In this document: positions 13,813 through 24,085 of the stretch, in pieces
How the letters are laid out: each line of letters begins with the position of its first letter
Numbering within the stretch: the stretch's first letter is position 1
Source: Cudoniella acicularis
Taxonomy: Eukaryota; Ascomycota; Leotiomycetes; Helotiales; Helotiaceae
Assembly: GCA_013054445.1 (NCBI GenBank)
Contig: JAAMPI010000020.1
Span: forward strand, 33,272 to 97,271
DNA length: 64,000 nt
Direction: 5' to 3'
Made by a program: the position numbers and the translations under genes
Notes under the pieces: model-generated
Databases searched by the model: none
The model's input: the letters and a program-made list of their open reading frames with translations, nothing else
What the model was told of the DNA's origin: nothing

Positions 13813-13866
13813 ATCAGATAAGATGATCTGATTGTACCACCCTGGTATTTGAGACTGTTATCAGAT
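13813..13866. promoter_or_regulatory. Pair of SRE-type GATA sites, FET3-proximal
   Basis: ATCAGATAA at 13813-13821 and its reverse type TTATCAGAT at 13858-13866, about 270-325 bp upstream of the FET3 start codon. The first is also half of an inverted repeat (ATCAGAT, 6-bp spacer, ATCTGAT; 13813-13832). Binding by an SreA-like repressor is inferred. Confidence 0.7.
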
Positions 13867-14682
13867 CTTTGCCCGTCGAGTGAGAAGTGATCTGATTTGA
13901 TGCTGCTTGATATGCGTGAAACTTTCTGCGAGACTGCAGGCAATAATGACAGGGGCCAAGAAGCAGGTATGACTTCTCGTGCAGATGGCGTGGCGGCCCA
14001 ACACGAAGAAACCGAAAGCGACGGCGGAATCTCAAGGTGCGCCGTGCTAGATTTCGGGCTTGTGACCGAAGGCTTCGACTGATAAGTCACAAGAAGATTG
14101 TTGCGTCGTATTTTAACTCGAATCCTCGAGGGCTTCAGCAAGTAGAACCGTGGATTGATGCCGATTTCCGTAGAGGAAAATTGACTCTTGAGAAAGGAGC
14201 GGCTCGTCAGTGTAGGACTGCAGGTTGTTGCGACAGGGCGTCGACCTACCTAGAAGCTTGACAAATAGATTCCTCAAATAAGATACTTGGCCCCTACACA
14301 CCAAATTAATACCAAACACTTCGTTGTTCCGACACCACCTTCTGTTGTTCATTCTTTCTTTTGGAGATTTGCTACTCACCAGTGTGAACTTAATTTGGGT
14401 GCTATTCAGCAATTCTCCAGGGATTGGTACAGTGGGCAACCTCGGGATGAGCGTGCTCAGGTGTTAGAAAAACGTATGATTCGCACAGTGCTGTAGAACT
14501 AAGAAAGCGTGCTGCGGTGCGTGTCACTTCCCCCCTCAACAAGCAGTGGGAAAGAAAACCTAGTCAATCTCTGTCAGATCACCTAGAGCTTGATAGCGAC
14601 AAGCATAGCGCAGAACTCACCTGTGATGTTTGGACGCTTGGCCGACAGGCTGAGGCCTGGCAGTCGGAGAATATTGCTTTTG

Positions 14683-14793
14683 TTATCAGATCTTTCTGGC
14701 GACAGTGATTCGTTGTGGGGCAAAATGGAAATTTTCACCAAGCCTATGGTGTCTGTGGTCTGGGCTGTGTCTTGCTTGAGGGGGTTATCAGAT
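14683..14793. promoter_or_regulatory. Pair of SRE-type GATA sites, mid-promoter
   Basis: TTATCAGAT at 14683-14691 and again at 14785-14793, same orientation, 102 bp apart. Both are perfect matches to the reverse complement of ATCWGATAA. Confidence 0.65.
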
Positions 14794-15475
14794 CCGCTGG
14801 AAATCCGCTAGGCTGTATTAGGCATCGGGTAAAGCTGACTGGGACGAATTGGAGGGGGTTGACAAGGTGTGCTTCAGCTGGCAGCGGCCTGCTCAACAGT
14901 AGCCGACACCCGGCCTCCCGCCTTTTCAGAGCGTCTTTTTTGCTAGAAGCTGGGACCATGGCACCGTGCCGTGAATGCACGCCGAGAGAGGGTGAGGGGC
15001 TCGCGGCAAATCCTTCCCCCTTCAAGCTTCAAAAATCAAAGCTTCTTGTAATTGACTTCTTCGCTGTCCTGAACATCAATGATCGTCTGCATCTGGTCGT
15101 TGGAGTTGTGCTCATGAATCGAGAACCTTCAGGCCTAACATTTGGGTTTATCGATATCGGGACCCGACTAAGCGAGAAATCGAGCCTGTAGAAGAGGCCT
15201 CAGCTCTCTCAAATTCTCTTCTGCAACGCTCCTTTCAGTCCTCTCAAGGATTTGTGAAACATAAAACACCCAGGAGATTGAGAGACGATCCACATACCAG
15301 AACCCGCGCTAGAAAACACGTCCGATCATCGGCTCAACCTATACCCACCACCGCCAGCAGACCGACGCCCTTGACGGGGGTGTGCCGCTGTGCCAGGGTC
15401 GTACGATTTTATTGGCCTCCCCTCCCACGGCGCCAACAAGAGATTCTGGCACCTGCTTAATCAGATCTTGCTGCA

Positions 15476-15484
15476 TTATCTGAT
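15476..15484 (-). promoter_or_regulatory. SRE-type GATA site, FTR1-proximal
   Basis: TTATCTGAT, a perfect reverse match to ATCWGATAA, about 210 bp upstream of the FTR1 start codon. A near-match (ATCTGATAT) lies at 15654-15662. Confidence 0.65.
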
Positions 15485-15694
15485 TTTCTCCCCACCCAGC
15501 TTCCCATCTATCAAACATCGCCCTACCGCCCTACCACCCTACCGCCCGTCTTGTTGCACGGCAAAGACTTAAGACCACGCTCCGCCACTGTCTTGCCCCT
15601 TTGGTCACCCTATTCATCCGTCAACCTCTTGCGGTCAATTAGAATCAAACATCATCTGATATCCATCATCCCTAATCCGAGTCAGTGAATCAAG

Positions 15695-16928
15695 ATGACT
15701 GTCTCCGTCTTTGCCGTCCCAGTCTTCTTTGTCGTCTTCCGAGAGACTCTGGAGACTGTGGTTATTGTTTCTGTCCTGCTGGCCTTTCTGAAGCAAACTC
15801 TTGGTCCTCCAAATGGAGATGCTCAAATATACAAGAAACTTGTCCGACAGGTACGAACTTCTTCCTTGCGCTTGTTCAACAGTATCTTATAATTCTCTAG
15901 GTCTGGTTTGGCGTTGGTGCTGGCCTGCTCATCTGTTTAATAGTCGGGGGAGCGCTTATCGGCGTCTTCTATGGCCTTGGAAAGGATCGCTGGGGCGTTA
16001 CTGAGTACTATTGGGAAGGCTCATTCGCTCTCGTTGCTGCTGTCATTATAACCATTCTTGGTGCCGCGCTGCTCCGTGTCAATAAGATGCAAGACAAATG
16101 GACAGTCAAAATTGCTAAAGCAATGGAGCCAACTGTAACAACCACCACAGCAAACACCATGAAAGCGAAATTCAAGAAATGGTGTGAAAGGAGAGCTGTC
16201 TTCATAGTACCCTTTATTACTGTTCTTCGGGAGGGTATTGAGGCGATCGTCTTTATCGCTGGTGTAAGTTTCACAGCCCCTGCAACCGCAGTACCTTTGC
16301 CTGTTGTGGTGGGTTTGATGGCTGGTTGTTTCGTGGGATATTTGCTATACAAGTAAGTGTACATTCTTGGGCCTGCATTCTCATACTAACATTCTCTAGA
16401 ACCGGTGCTTCTTCAAAGCTGCAACTATTCCTCATCGTCTCCACCTGTCTGCTCTATCTGGTCTCCGCAGGTCTCTTCTCACGAGCTGTCTGGTACTTCC
16501 AAGCCCAAGACTGGAATAACATCGTTGGTAGCGACGCTGCCGAACTTGGAGCTGGCGCTGGCTCGTACGACATTGATCAAAGTGTATGGCATGTCAATTT
16601 CGGTAACCCCGAGCTTAATGGTGGCGGCGGTTGGGGTATCTTTAACGCAATTCTTGGCTGGCAAAACTCGGCAACTTATGGCTCCGTCATCTCCTACAAC
16701 TTATACTGGATTGTGGTCATCGCAATGTTCCTCCTCATGCGTTTCAAGGAAGTCAAGGGTCACCTACCATTCATGAAGGCCAAGAATGATACTAAGAATG
16801 AGGTGGAGCTGGTGATTGATAGCTCGAACAGCAGTGGCATCTTGAGGGGCGAGAGCCGATCCAAGGAGGGAGGAGAAAAGACGGTAGCTGCAGTGCAAGA
16901 AATCCCTGTGCGCACGATTTCGGAATAA
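15695..16928 (+). CDS. FTR1: High-affinity iron permease FTR1
   Basis: Plasma-membrane permease that takes Fe(III) handed over by the ferroxidase. Both signature RExxE motifs are present: RETLE at residues 16-20 and REGIE at 162-166. Several strongly hydrophobic helices follow the family pattern, and the cytosolic tail is charged, ending VRTISE. Three exons: intron 15851-15900 (GTACGA...CTAG) joins KKLVRQ to VWFGVGAG, and intron 16353-16399 (GTAAGT...CTAG) joins GYLLYK to TGASSKLQ. Length is about 378 residues, normal for fungal Ftr1. It is divergent from the FET3 gene and shares its promoter, a common arrangement that secures joint iron control. Confidence 0.95.
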
Positions 16929-18270
16929 TAACAAAACGGGGGTATGAAAAGTACGGAGGCAGATTTTGCATCGACGCTGGAGTTTTATGGAAAAGGATGG
17001 TCGCATACAAACTCGTGGCAATTTGCGTGAGCAGTGTGGTCTTCCTCACTGAAGGTCCCTTCAGCTATGTTTTCGATTCTTGTAGATATTAGGTTTTCGG
17101 GTTGCCACTGGACATTTTTATGAAGATACGACGAAAGAAGGTAGATAAAAGCTTTCTATTCACATACCTCCACCCTCAATATTCTAATCGCGAATATTCC
17201 TCAGGTACGTGGCGTTCTTCTTCTATATCTTGTTTCGTGAGTCCTTTTGGTTGTGCACCGCTCTTGTTGTGTTGGTGTTGTGAAGAAAACCCCAGCCGAG
17301 CCGGAAAGCAAAGGTCCAAGGTGACCATGGCGCAATGTGTTTTTGCTGTGAATTCTCCTAGTAGAAATGTTTTCTGCTTTGGATTGCCCAAACAGAAATG
17401 AGTTTTCCTGCACATTCTATGAATGTAAATGTTTTTTTCGCCTTCCATGACACCGGCAAGAATTTTGCATGCACCGGTATACATGTTTTCCGTTTACCAT
17501 AGATCGGATTTGTCCTGCCAGGCAGGAACAATTCCTCGAACCTCGATGACGTTCCCTGCGTGCGACATTTGTTTTTTTCCAGTTCGATATGCTGTTGTTG
17601 TTCGTTTGATCTGTAGTTGATAATCTCTCCGAGGAAGTTCTCGTCATCGTCCGTGTTTGTGTGCCGCTGTATAGCGAGGGGATGGAGGTCTCAGCCCCGC
17701 TTCTCTTTCTTATCAATCTGATCACCAGACTAAGGAAAAGACCCGCAAAGGGGCTTTTCATCATGGCGATCGATCTGCTCTAGTCCTTAAATCCCCACTG
17801 GTAACCACAGGGTCGAAAAAGTATGGTCATTAGCCTAGTATCAATTCAACCCCATCTTATCTGCTCGGTGATCAGCGCCCAAATGATATTTGTTGATGTC
17901 TGAAAGGTGGTGTTGCTTTTTGGGATGCCGGGCCGCAATGGGGGAATAAGGTATACGAGAGAGGAATAGGATCGGAGATGTGGCTTATTTGGATTGAAGT
18001 GGAAATCCGGAGCAGGCAAGGGAGCACGATGGTGTTTTGGAATCTTGATTACAATTATCTCGCTTGTGATTGGCTGTTTCGATTTTTGCGCTGACGCTAG
18101 CACTGTTATTGGTAGTTCTTTCACCTCGCTGGATTAAAGTAGGGCCGTGGCTTGCTTGACGGGAGAAGATCAAGATCTTCTAGGATTTCATAGGGCAGAG
18201 AGATTACTAAGTTGAGGCTCTATTATTTTTTTTATCTGGTATCACTGAAATAAAGAAGCTTTGGAAAGGT
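16929..18270. other. Convergent intergenic region
   Basis: 1.34 kb between the converging 3' ends of FTR1 and COG8. Small frames only, none recognisable. Confidence 0.5.
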
Positions 18271-19725
18271 TTACTCCTCTCTGGCACCAACCATCAGTTC
18301 TAATCGTCCAGCCAGTACCCGATGCTTCCTGATGACTTCTACCCATTCTTCATTCTCCTCTTCATCTTCGCCATCGTCCTCGTTGCTATCGTTCAAGAAG
18401 GCTAAGATCAGACTGAAATCCCCTCCCAGCCTTCCCAAACTCCCTGCGCAATACAGCACTTGGGTAAGAAGACTGTCTCGACTACTCCTATCCCGGACGT
18501 TCGGGAGATACTCCCGTAGAGTTTCTTCCAGCATCCCCACTAATTTCTGCGGGAAGGTACCCAGAGCACTTGGTAATGGTTGCAACGGGTCTTCCACTCC
18601 TTGCGATTTCAACATCCCCTTCAATCCTTCCGGTGTGGCAGTAGGAGGAGGGAAAATCGACCGATACATGCTCACAATCGCAAAACTCTGCTCTCTGAAA
18701 ATCTCAATGTATCTCTTAAGATAGCGTTCCGTCTGCTGTCCTCCTTCCCATTTACTCCTCTCCCTCTTTTTCTCTCCTTTCCCAATCCCAGGCTGATTGT
18801 TCAGTTTGGCCGTCTCCTGATCTGCCAATTCCCGTAATGGTTCGAGTGCTGAAAGCATTTGTTCGAGGTTGGATAACCGGCAGACAAGAAACAGAGCTCC
18901 TAGTGCGCCTTCCCTGCTTCCCCCACTTGCAGATATAGAACTTGTAGTTGAAATCGAAGTATTTGTGGGTGTAGGATCCAGTTCTGGCGCAACTCTCCTC
19001 AGCCAGCTTATTGTCCGCATGGCGCTCGCCAATTTGAGACTGTTCCCTCGTAAGCTTGCGATCAAGTTACTGCACATATCCTGCATCGCTGCCTCTGCTT
19101 GCAGACTAACACTCGAAATGAGCGGGGAGTCGGGGTATAACCCATGGAGACGTTTGATGTGTGCATTTAAATCCAATGCAGAGGCGTAATTGAGTGTTGT
19201 ATTGGACGAACTAGCATTCGTGCTCGTAGGCGCAGCGGTATTCGAGGAGGAGGATATAGCTGAAGAGAGCAGCGTGGGAAGGTCGAGTACATCAGAAAGC
19301 CGGTCAATATTTCGGGATAGGAGCAGGGCCTTCCGCCGTCGTTCTAATAAGGGGTTCGTGTTTTCGGCACGAAGATTGTAGGTTTCGCTGAAGTTTATAG
19401 CTGCATCGTCCAGCTTTGGAAGGGCATCGCGGAGGGATGCTGTGGATTGTGCGAGTGTAGGTAATGTCGTGCCCAGCGTAGACAAGTGGGTTGAAGAGTC
19501 GATTATGGATTTGTGTGACCGTTTCGAAAGCGCTTGTAGAGAGAGGAGGAGAGAATGGGTGGTTTGCGTGAGGGATTGTGGTTCTGTGCTTGTGAGCGAT
19601 GAGAGGGGGAGGGTCGTAAGGCGTGAGAGGTAGGCATTTGTCGCAGGGTCCGTGGAGCTAGGGGGAACACGAGGAGAAGGCGCGTCGAAGTATGGTATTA
19701 GGAGTTCATATAAAGGGTCTGCCAT
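18271..19725 (-). CDS. COG8: Conserved oligomeric Golgi complex subunit 8 (Dor1 family)
   Basis: Tethering-complex subunit for retrograde vesicle traffic at the Golgi. A single uninterrupted frame of 484 codons starts at MADPLYELLIPYFDAP (19725). A frame extending further upstream has no ATG, so I reject the longer form. The N-terminal part carries the Dor1 pattern: AYLSRLTTLPLSSL, then helical coiled-coil-like segments, then LRAENTNPLLERRRKALLL and IDRLSDVLDLPTLL. The C-terminus is rich in Asp/Glu (DSNEDDGEDEEENEEW) before VIRKHRVLAGRLELM. Identification rests on remembered family pattern; other CATCHR tethers look similar, but Cog8 fits best. Transcribed divergently from the hydrolase at 19989 across about 260 bp. 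Confidence 0.8.
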   Translation of the reverse strand: MADPLYELLIPYFDAPSPRVPPSSTDPATNAYLSRLTTLPLSSLTSTEPQSLTQTTHSLLLSLQALSKRSHKSIIDSSTHLSTLGTTLPTLAQSTASLRDALPKLDDAAINFSETYNLRAENTNPLLERRRKALLLSRNIDRLSDVLDLPTLLSSAISSSSNTAAPTSTNASSSNTTLNYASALDLNAHIKRLHGLYPDSPLISSVSLQAEAAMQDMCSNLIASLRGNSLKLASAMRTISWLRRVAPELDPTPTNTSISTTSSISASGGSREGALGALFLVCRLSNLEQMLSALEPLRELADQETAKLNNQPGIGKGEKKRERSKWEGGQQTERYLKRYIEIFREQSFAIVSMYRSIFPPPTATPEGLKGMLKSQGVEDPLQPLPSALGTFPQKLVGMLEETLREYLPNVRDRSSRDSLLTQVLYCAGSLGRLGGDFSLILAFLNDSNEDDGEDEEENEEWVEVIRKHRVLAGRLELMVGAREE

Positions 19726-19988
19726 TGTTGTTTTCCTCTGCTGTTGGAAGCGTGAAGCTTTGGGTTGTGGATGTGTGTTCTGAACTTCGCTAAATCCGAA
19801 GCTCTGGCAGAAATACGGAACCAATCCGGGCTTCGCCATTCTCTATGTCCATCTCCATCCATTCCCGTCAAAGCATCATTTTACACTGATTTTTTCTCTC
19901 TATTTCCGTTTGCTCCTGAAATAAGATTTACATTCCCAAGTATCTTGAATATAAATCCAAGAGCTTATCATCCGGGGAGCTACACAGG

Positions 19989-21488
19989 ATGTCTTCTCAA
20001 TCTGAACAGCGTTCAGGTAATGGCGACACCGATCTGTCTAAGCTATCGTTCCAATCAGGCTTCAATGGCGTTTGTATTGCTGGGAAGTCTCCAGAAAGTC
20101 GATGGGATATATGTTGCCAGAATGGGTCAATCAAGTCATTGACCGAGTCTTCTCGGCAAACCAGAACAAATCAATTCTTGATTCCAAGCCTCTGTCACCC
20201 GCACATCCATTTAGATAAATGCTTCCTATTATCACATCCAAAGTACGCCGATTTAGAGATACAGACTGGCGACTTTGCTGAAGCTATGAAGTTAACCAGT
20301 ATGCCCAACCTCTTTTCTATCTTTCGCCATTTCATAATACGATTCTCATTCCTTATTTAGGTGAAGCAAAGTCTCGATTCGAAAATGACGACCTCATGGA
20401 AAGAGGGGCGGCTTTAATTGAAGAAAGCATCGGTTTTGGGGTCACCCACATGCGTGCTTTCGTCGAAGTCGATCAAGGGGTTGGATTGAAATGCTTGGAT
20501 GCAGGTCTAACTCTGAAGAAGAAATTCAGCAGCAAGTGTTACATTCAAATCTGCGTCTTTGCCCAGGATCCCATCATTAGTTACGAGGATGGAGGCAAAG
20601 CAATGAAAGACTTGCTAGAACAAGCAGCAAAAAAAGAAGGAGTCGAGGCGATTGGATCTACTCCTTACGTTGAGAAGGACGGAGATCGTGAAGCCCAAAT
20701 TTCAAACATGGAATTTACAATTCAAACAGCTAAGAAGTATGGGTTACACTTAGATTTTCACATCGACTACATTCTCAATCCGAGTACACCGTGCATGGTT
20801 ATAGAGGCTCTGGAGCTTCTGCACGATATGGGATGGCCTTCTGATCCAAATTCATCAGATTCCAAAACAATAGTCTTTGGCCACTGCACTCGACTTACAC
20901 TTCTCAATGAGTCCGAGTGGTTTAATCTGCGCGAGAAAATCAATGGCCTTCCCGTTTCCTTCGTAGGACTTCCAACGTCGGATCTATTTATGATGGGCAG
21001 GCCAAAGGAAAACTCTGGTGGAGGTGAAAGAGTTCGAGGCACACTTCAAATACCACAAATGATAAAGAAATATGGATTAAACGCGGCGATGGGCATCAAC
21101 AACGTGGGTAATGCTTTCACTCCGCATGGGAACTGCGACCCTCTGAGCCTTGTGAGTTTCTGCGTAGGGGTATATCAGGCTGGCACAAAGGAGGATGCAG
21201 ATATTTTGCTGGTAATTCTGTCTAGGCTTTACCTCGAGAAGATTGTGATTTACTAACTTCTTTCCGTAGCAATGTGTATCCACCCGAGCGAAATCAGCTA
21301 TTGGGATAGGCTCGCGGCCGTCGCCTGACATAAATGTAGGAAGCACTGCAGACTTCGTTGTCTTCAGCAATGAATTGGTCACCGGCTCTCTTGCACCATT
21401 TAGGTCAAGAACAACCGTTCAAGAGGTGGTTTATGATGCAGGACATGGAAGGATAACCGTTTTCGGAGGCAGGGTGGTCAGTCATTGA
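19989..21488 (+). CDS. Cytosine deaminase-like metal-dependent amidohydrolase
   Basis: TIM-barrel amidohydrolase. Metal-binding motifs appear in order: HPHIHLDKCF (HxHxDK, cytosine-deaminase type), FHIDY, FGHCTRL, and the late GINNVGNAFTPHGNCDP loop, which corresponds to the D/N-containing strand 8. Three exons. The first intron begins at GTATGC just after MKLTS (about 20299) and ends TTTAG at about 20360. The second lies between DILL (GTAATT) and QCVSTRAKSAIG (CGTAG), with stop TGA at 21486-21488. Strand 8 has Asn (INN) where many relatives have Asp (TDN), so the exact reaction is open. The substrate may be cytosine, an aminohydrolase-type ring or an N-substituted amide. No neighbouring pathway genes help. 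Confidence 0.82.
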
Positions 21489-21997
21489 TAACTGCCAGGT
21501 AGAAGTCACACCTGCGAGGAGGAACAGCAAACTGACTCACGCGACCGCCTGAAGTGCTGCCAGTGAGCCTTGCCACGTGCCGAGAGCCAAGGCAGCTGCA
21601 GGCACATCGGTGAGACAAATTGATTCCATCTACCGTGGCTATGGAAGTGAATAGCGTAAATATATATATCTCACAAGATGCCCGTTGGTGTCAGAACTCC
21701 AACTTGCAAGAAACATTAGGAGTATTTGAAACCACGCAGCCGAGACGACGACCCTGAAAATAGCCCCTGAACGAGCCCGCCCATTGCGGTTAGCGCTCCC
21801 GTCATCAACTCAACAAAAGCACTGGTGAACCTCGGGGGACAGCCTTGACTTCTTGGGAAGCCTGCTTTGTTTCCTGCACCCAGACCCGCTGCAGACGAGT
21901 CGACTCCTCCTGGAAGGAGAAGTGTCTCTCCGTCTGCACCAAATCTTTTGCCCTTCCTAAATTTCTACGTTTTCCCTACCCGTTTCTCAACGACGCG
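21489..21997. other. Intergenic, TLC gene upstream region
   Basis: Holds the 3' flank of the hydrolase and the C-rich leader of the next gene. No further gene seen. Confidence 0.45.
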
Positions 21998-23132
21998 ATG
22001 CACGACCCGTTCCCCATCCCGCCTTCCCCGTGGCTGAGTGAGGCCGTTCAGCCTTTCGCCGACTATTTCAATCTCCCAACTCTTCCCCTTCACATCCACG
22101 AAGTTGTCGGCTCCTGTTTAGGCTACTTCTTCATCAACATCGTCGTTGCGCCTTGGATCTCGAAAAAGATATTTCCTGTTAGATATGCGAAACTCTCTCC
22201 GGAGCGGAAAATCAACTGGGATGTCCATGTGGTTTCGCTATGCCAAAGCACGCTCATCAACGTGCTGGCCCTCTGGGTGATGTTCGTAGACGAGGAACGT
22301 AAGAACATGGACTGGCAGCAGCGTATTTGGGGCTATACTGGGGCAGCTGGAATGATTCAAGGCCTGGCAACCGGATACTTCGTTTGGGATTTGGTAATAA
22401 CACTTCAACACATCAAGCTATTTGGCCCAGGCATGCTTGCTCATGCTCTCAGCGCGCTGATAGTGTTTTCATTTGGCTTTGTAAGCTTCTTCCAATCCTG
22501 TCTCCATGCCTTTACTAACAATCTTCCAGCGACCTTTTGTTAACTATTACGGCTGTACATTCATCTTGTACGAGCTGTCCTCCCCATTCTTGAACTTCCA
22601 CTGGTTCTTCGACAAACTTGACATGACGGGATCCCGCGCTCAGTTATATAACGGAATAATGCTTCTCTTCACCTTCTTTTGTTGCCGCCTTGTATGGGGT
22701 ACTTATCAATCCGTTCGGGTTTACCAAGACGTCTGGGCAGCAGTCAACCACAAGCCTCTTGCATCAAACATCCACCTTGACGCACTAAACAATAACACAG
22801 CTGCGGCACTGAGTGCTGCTGCTGGGAATAGTGCTACACCTATTCACGGAGACATTATGCGTTTTGCAGGCGAGGAGTACGTACCACTTTGGCTTGCCTT
22901 CACCTATTTGGGAAGCAACATCGTACTCAACACTCTGAACTTTTACTGGTTTGGCAAGATGATCGAAACTGTACGGAAGAGATTCCAACCACCAAAGGAG
23001 GAAAGGCGAAAGCAGAAGGCTACTGCAACCAAAAGTACGGGAGCCAGTGGCAAAGTCCGAATTGATCTCGATGAGACCGAGATCCGCAGACGGAAAGTCG
23101 TTGAAGAGGAGCCCATCGACGCAATCTCATAA
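21998..23132 (+). CDS. TLC-domain (TRAM/LAG1/CLN8) membrane protein
   Basis: Polytopic membrane protein of the TLC family, probably in the ER. The start MHDPFPIPPSPW (ATG 21998) is the first ATG. Hydrophobic helices run through EVVGSCLGYFFINIVVAPW, LINVLALWVMF and the GAAGMIQGLATGYFVWDL block, then FGPGMLAHALSALIVFSFGF. One intron (GTAAGC...CCAG, about 22480-22530) joins FGF to RPFVNYYGCTFILYELSSPF. The LxHH motif of ceramide synthases is not seen. With its ELSSPFLNFHWF block it resembles the TMEM56/TLCD group rather than Lag1. The C-terminus is basic and charged (VRKRFQPPKEERRKQ). Specific function unknown; lipid handling is a family-level guess. Confidence 0.85.
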
Positions 23133-24085
23133 TCGTAGCATTGGAGTATGGAAATGGCATTGAGCGATGAATTATACAGTAGCATGATAATGGTATGGGC
23201 TTTGACCAGGCGATTGGCGTACTGTTTGGATTCCGTTGGCCTAGTTTGTATTGAGCCTCTTAGATCCCTAATAACCTGGTATCACCATGAACATAATTTC
23301 CCAGACCTAGAGTCCTATTGAGATGGCCCATTAGATGAATCCTCCTGCTTGTGCTGTTATCGAAACAAATTGATGGCACTCCGCCTGGTATTCCCGGGAA
23401 AAAACGAAAATCCGAACGAGTTGTTTAAGGTAATATACCCACGGTAGGATAGTGATTTAGACATACTCGGTGGCTGTAGGCTCTCCCTTTAATTCACTTT
23501 TAGTAAGTAATTCATAGTCAATAAAACTGAAATATTGTGCTACTGTGAAATATTATAAATTTAAAGAGCGCGGCACAGAAAATACCCGACCGAGTAATTG
23601 ACTCGAAAAGACCACCTCAAATTGTGCATTTTTATTAGAGAGCCTATGAGATGAGTGTTCGTGTTATTCGATCTGCTTTCAAATCGAGATATGGAGAAGA
23701 TTCCTTTCGAAGCACATATATAGACTTGGCTCGAAAAGTGAAGAGGACAAATTATTAACGCGTCGCGCGTAAATTAATTCGCTATGACGCTATACTCTAG
23801 GGGTAGTAATCGTTTCACGAGAATCAGGGAATGGACTATGGACATTGATCTGCATGACTTGTGTCTGAATTACAAAGGTCATTGCTCATCAATCTGGAGG
23901 AACAGGGTCCCACCAGAAAGTGCACAACGGAAAAGAAAGGACAAGACGGCTCTATGGACTCTCGCTGAACATGATGAAGCTCCAATCACTGCGAATACTG
24001 CATCATGTTCCATATCATGGCTCCAAATTTAGCCCCAAGTATGTAATCCCACAAGAGATAAACATGCCATTAAGTCAGCAACTGT
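23133..24085. other. Convergent intergenic region
   Basis: About 950 bp between the 3' ends of the TLC gene and alpha-tubulin, A+T-rich around 23.5-23.8 kb. Nothing recognised. Confidence 0.45.

Larger units (their letters stand above)
13542..15694. promoter_or_regulatory. Shared divergent FET3/FTR1 promoter
   Basis: A 2.15 kb region between the divergent starts of the ferroxidase and the permease. It contains five perfect copies (either strand) of ATCWGATAA, the site bound by fungal iron-sensing GATA repressors (SreA/SRE/Urbs1 class). Equal base use predicts about one copy per 65 kb. Near-matches lie at 13826-13834, 13890-13898 and 15654-15662. CCAAT boxes in reverse orientation lie at 14423-14427, 14848-14852 and 15411-15415, but five-base motifs are expected by chance at this length. 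Reading frames inside (for example 14715-15191) show no domain. Confidence 0.75.

Noticed and set aside
14715..15191. 158-codon frame in the FET3/FTR1 promoter
   Set aside because: No recognisable domain, overlaps an opposite frame, and lies among GATA sites; regulatory DNA is the simpler reading.
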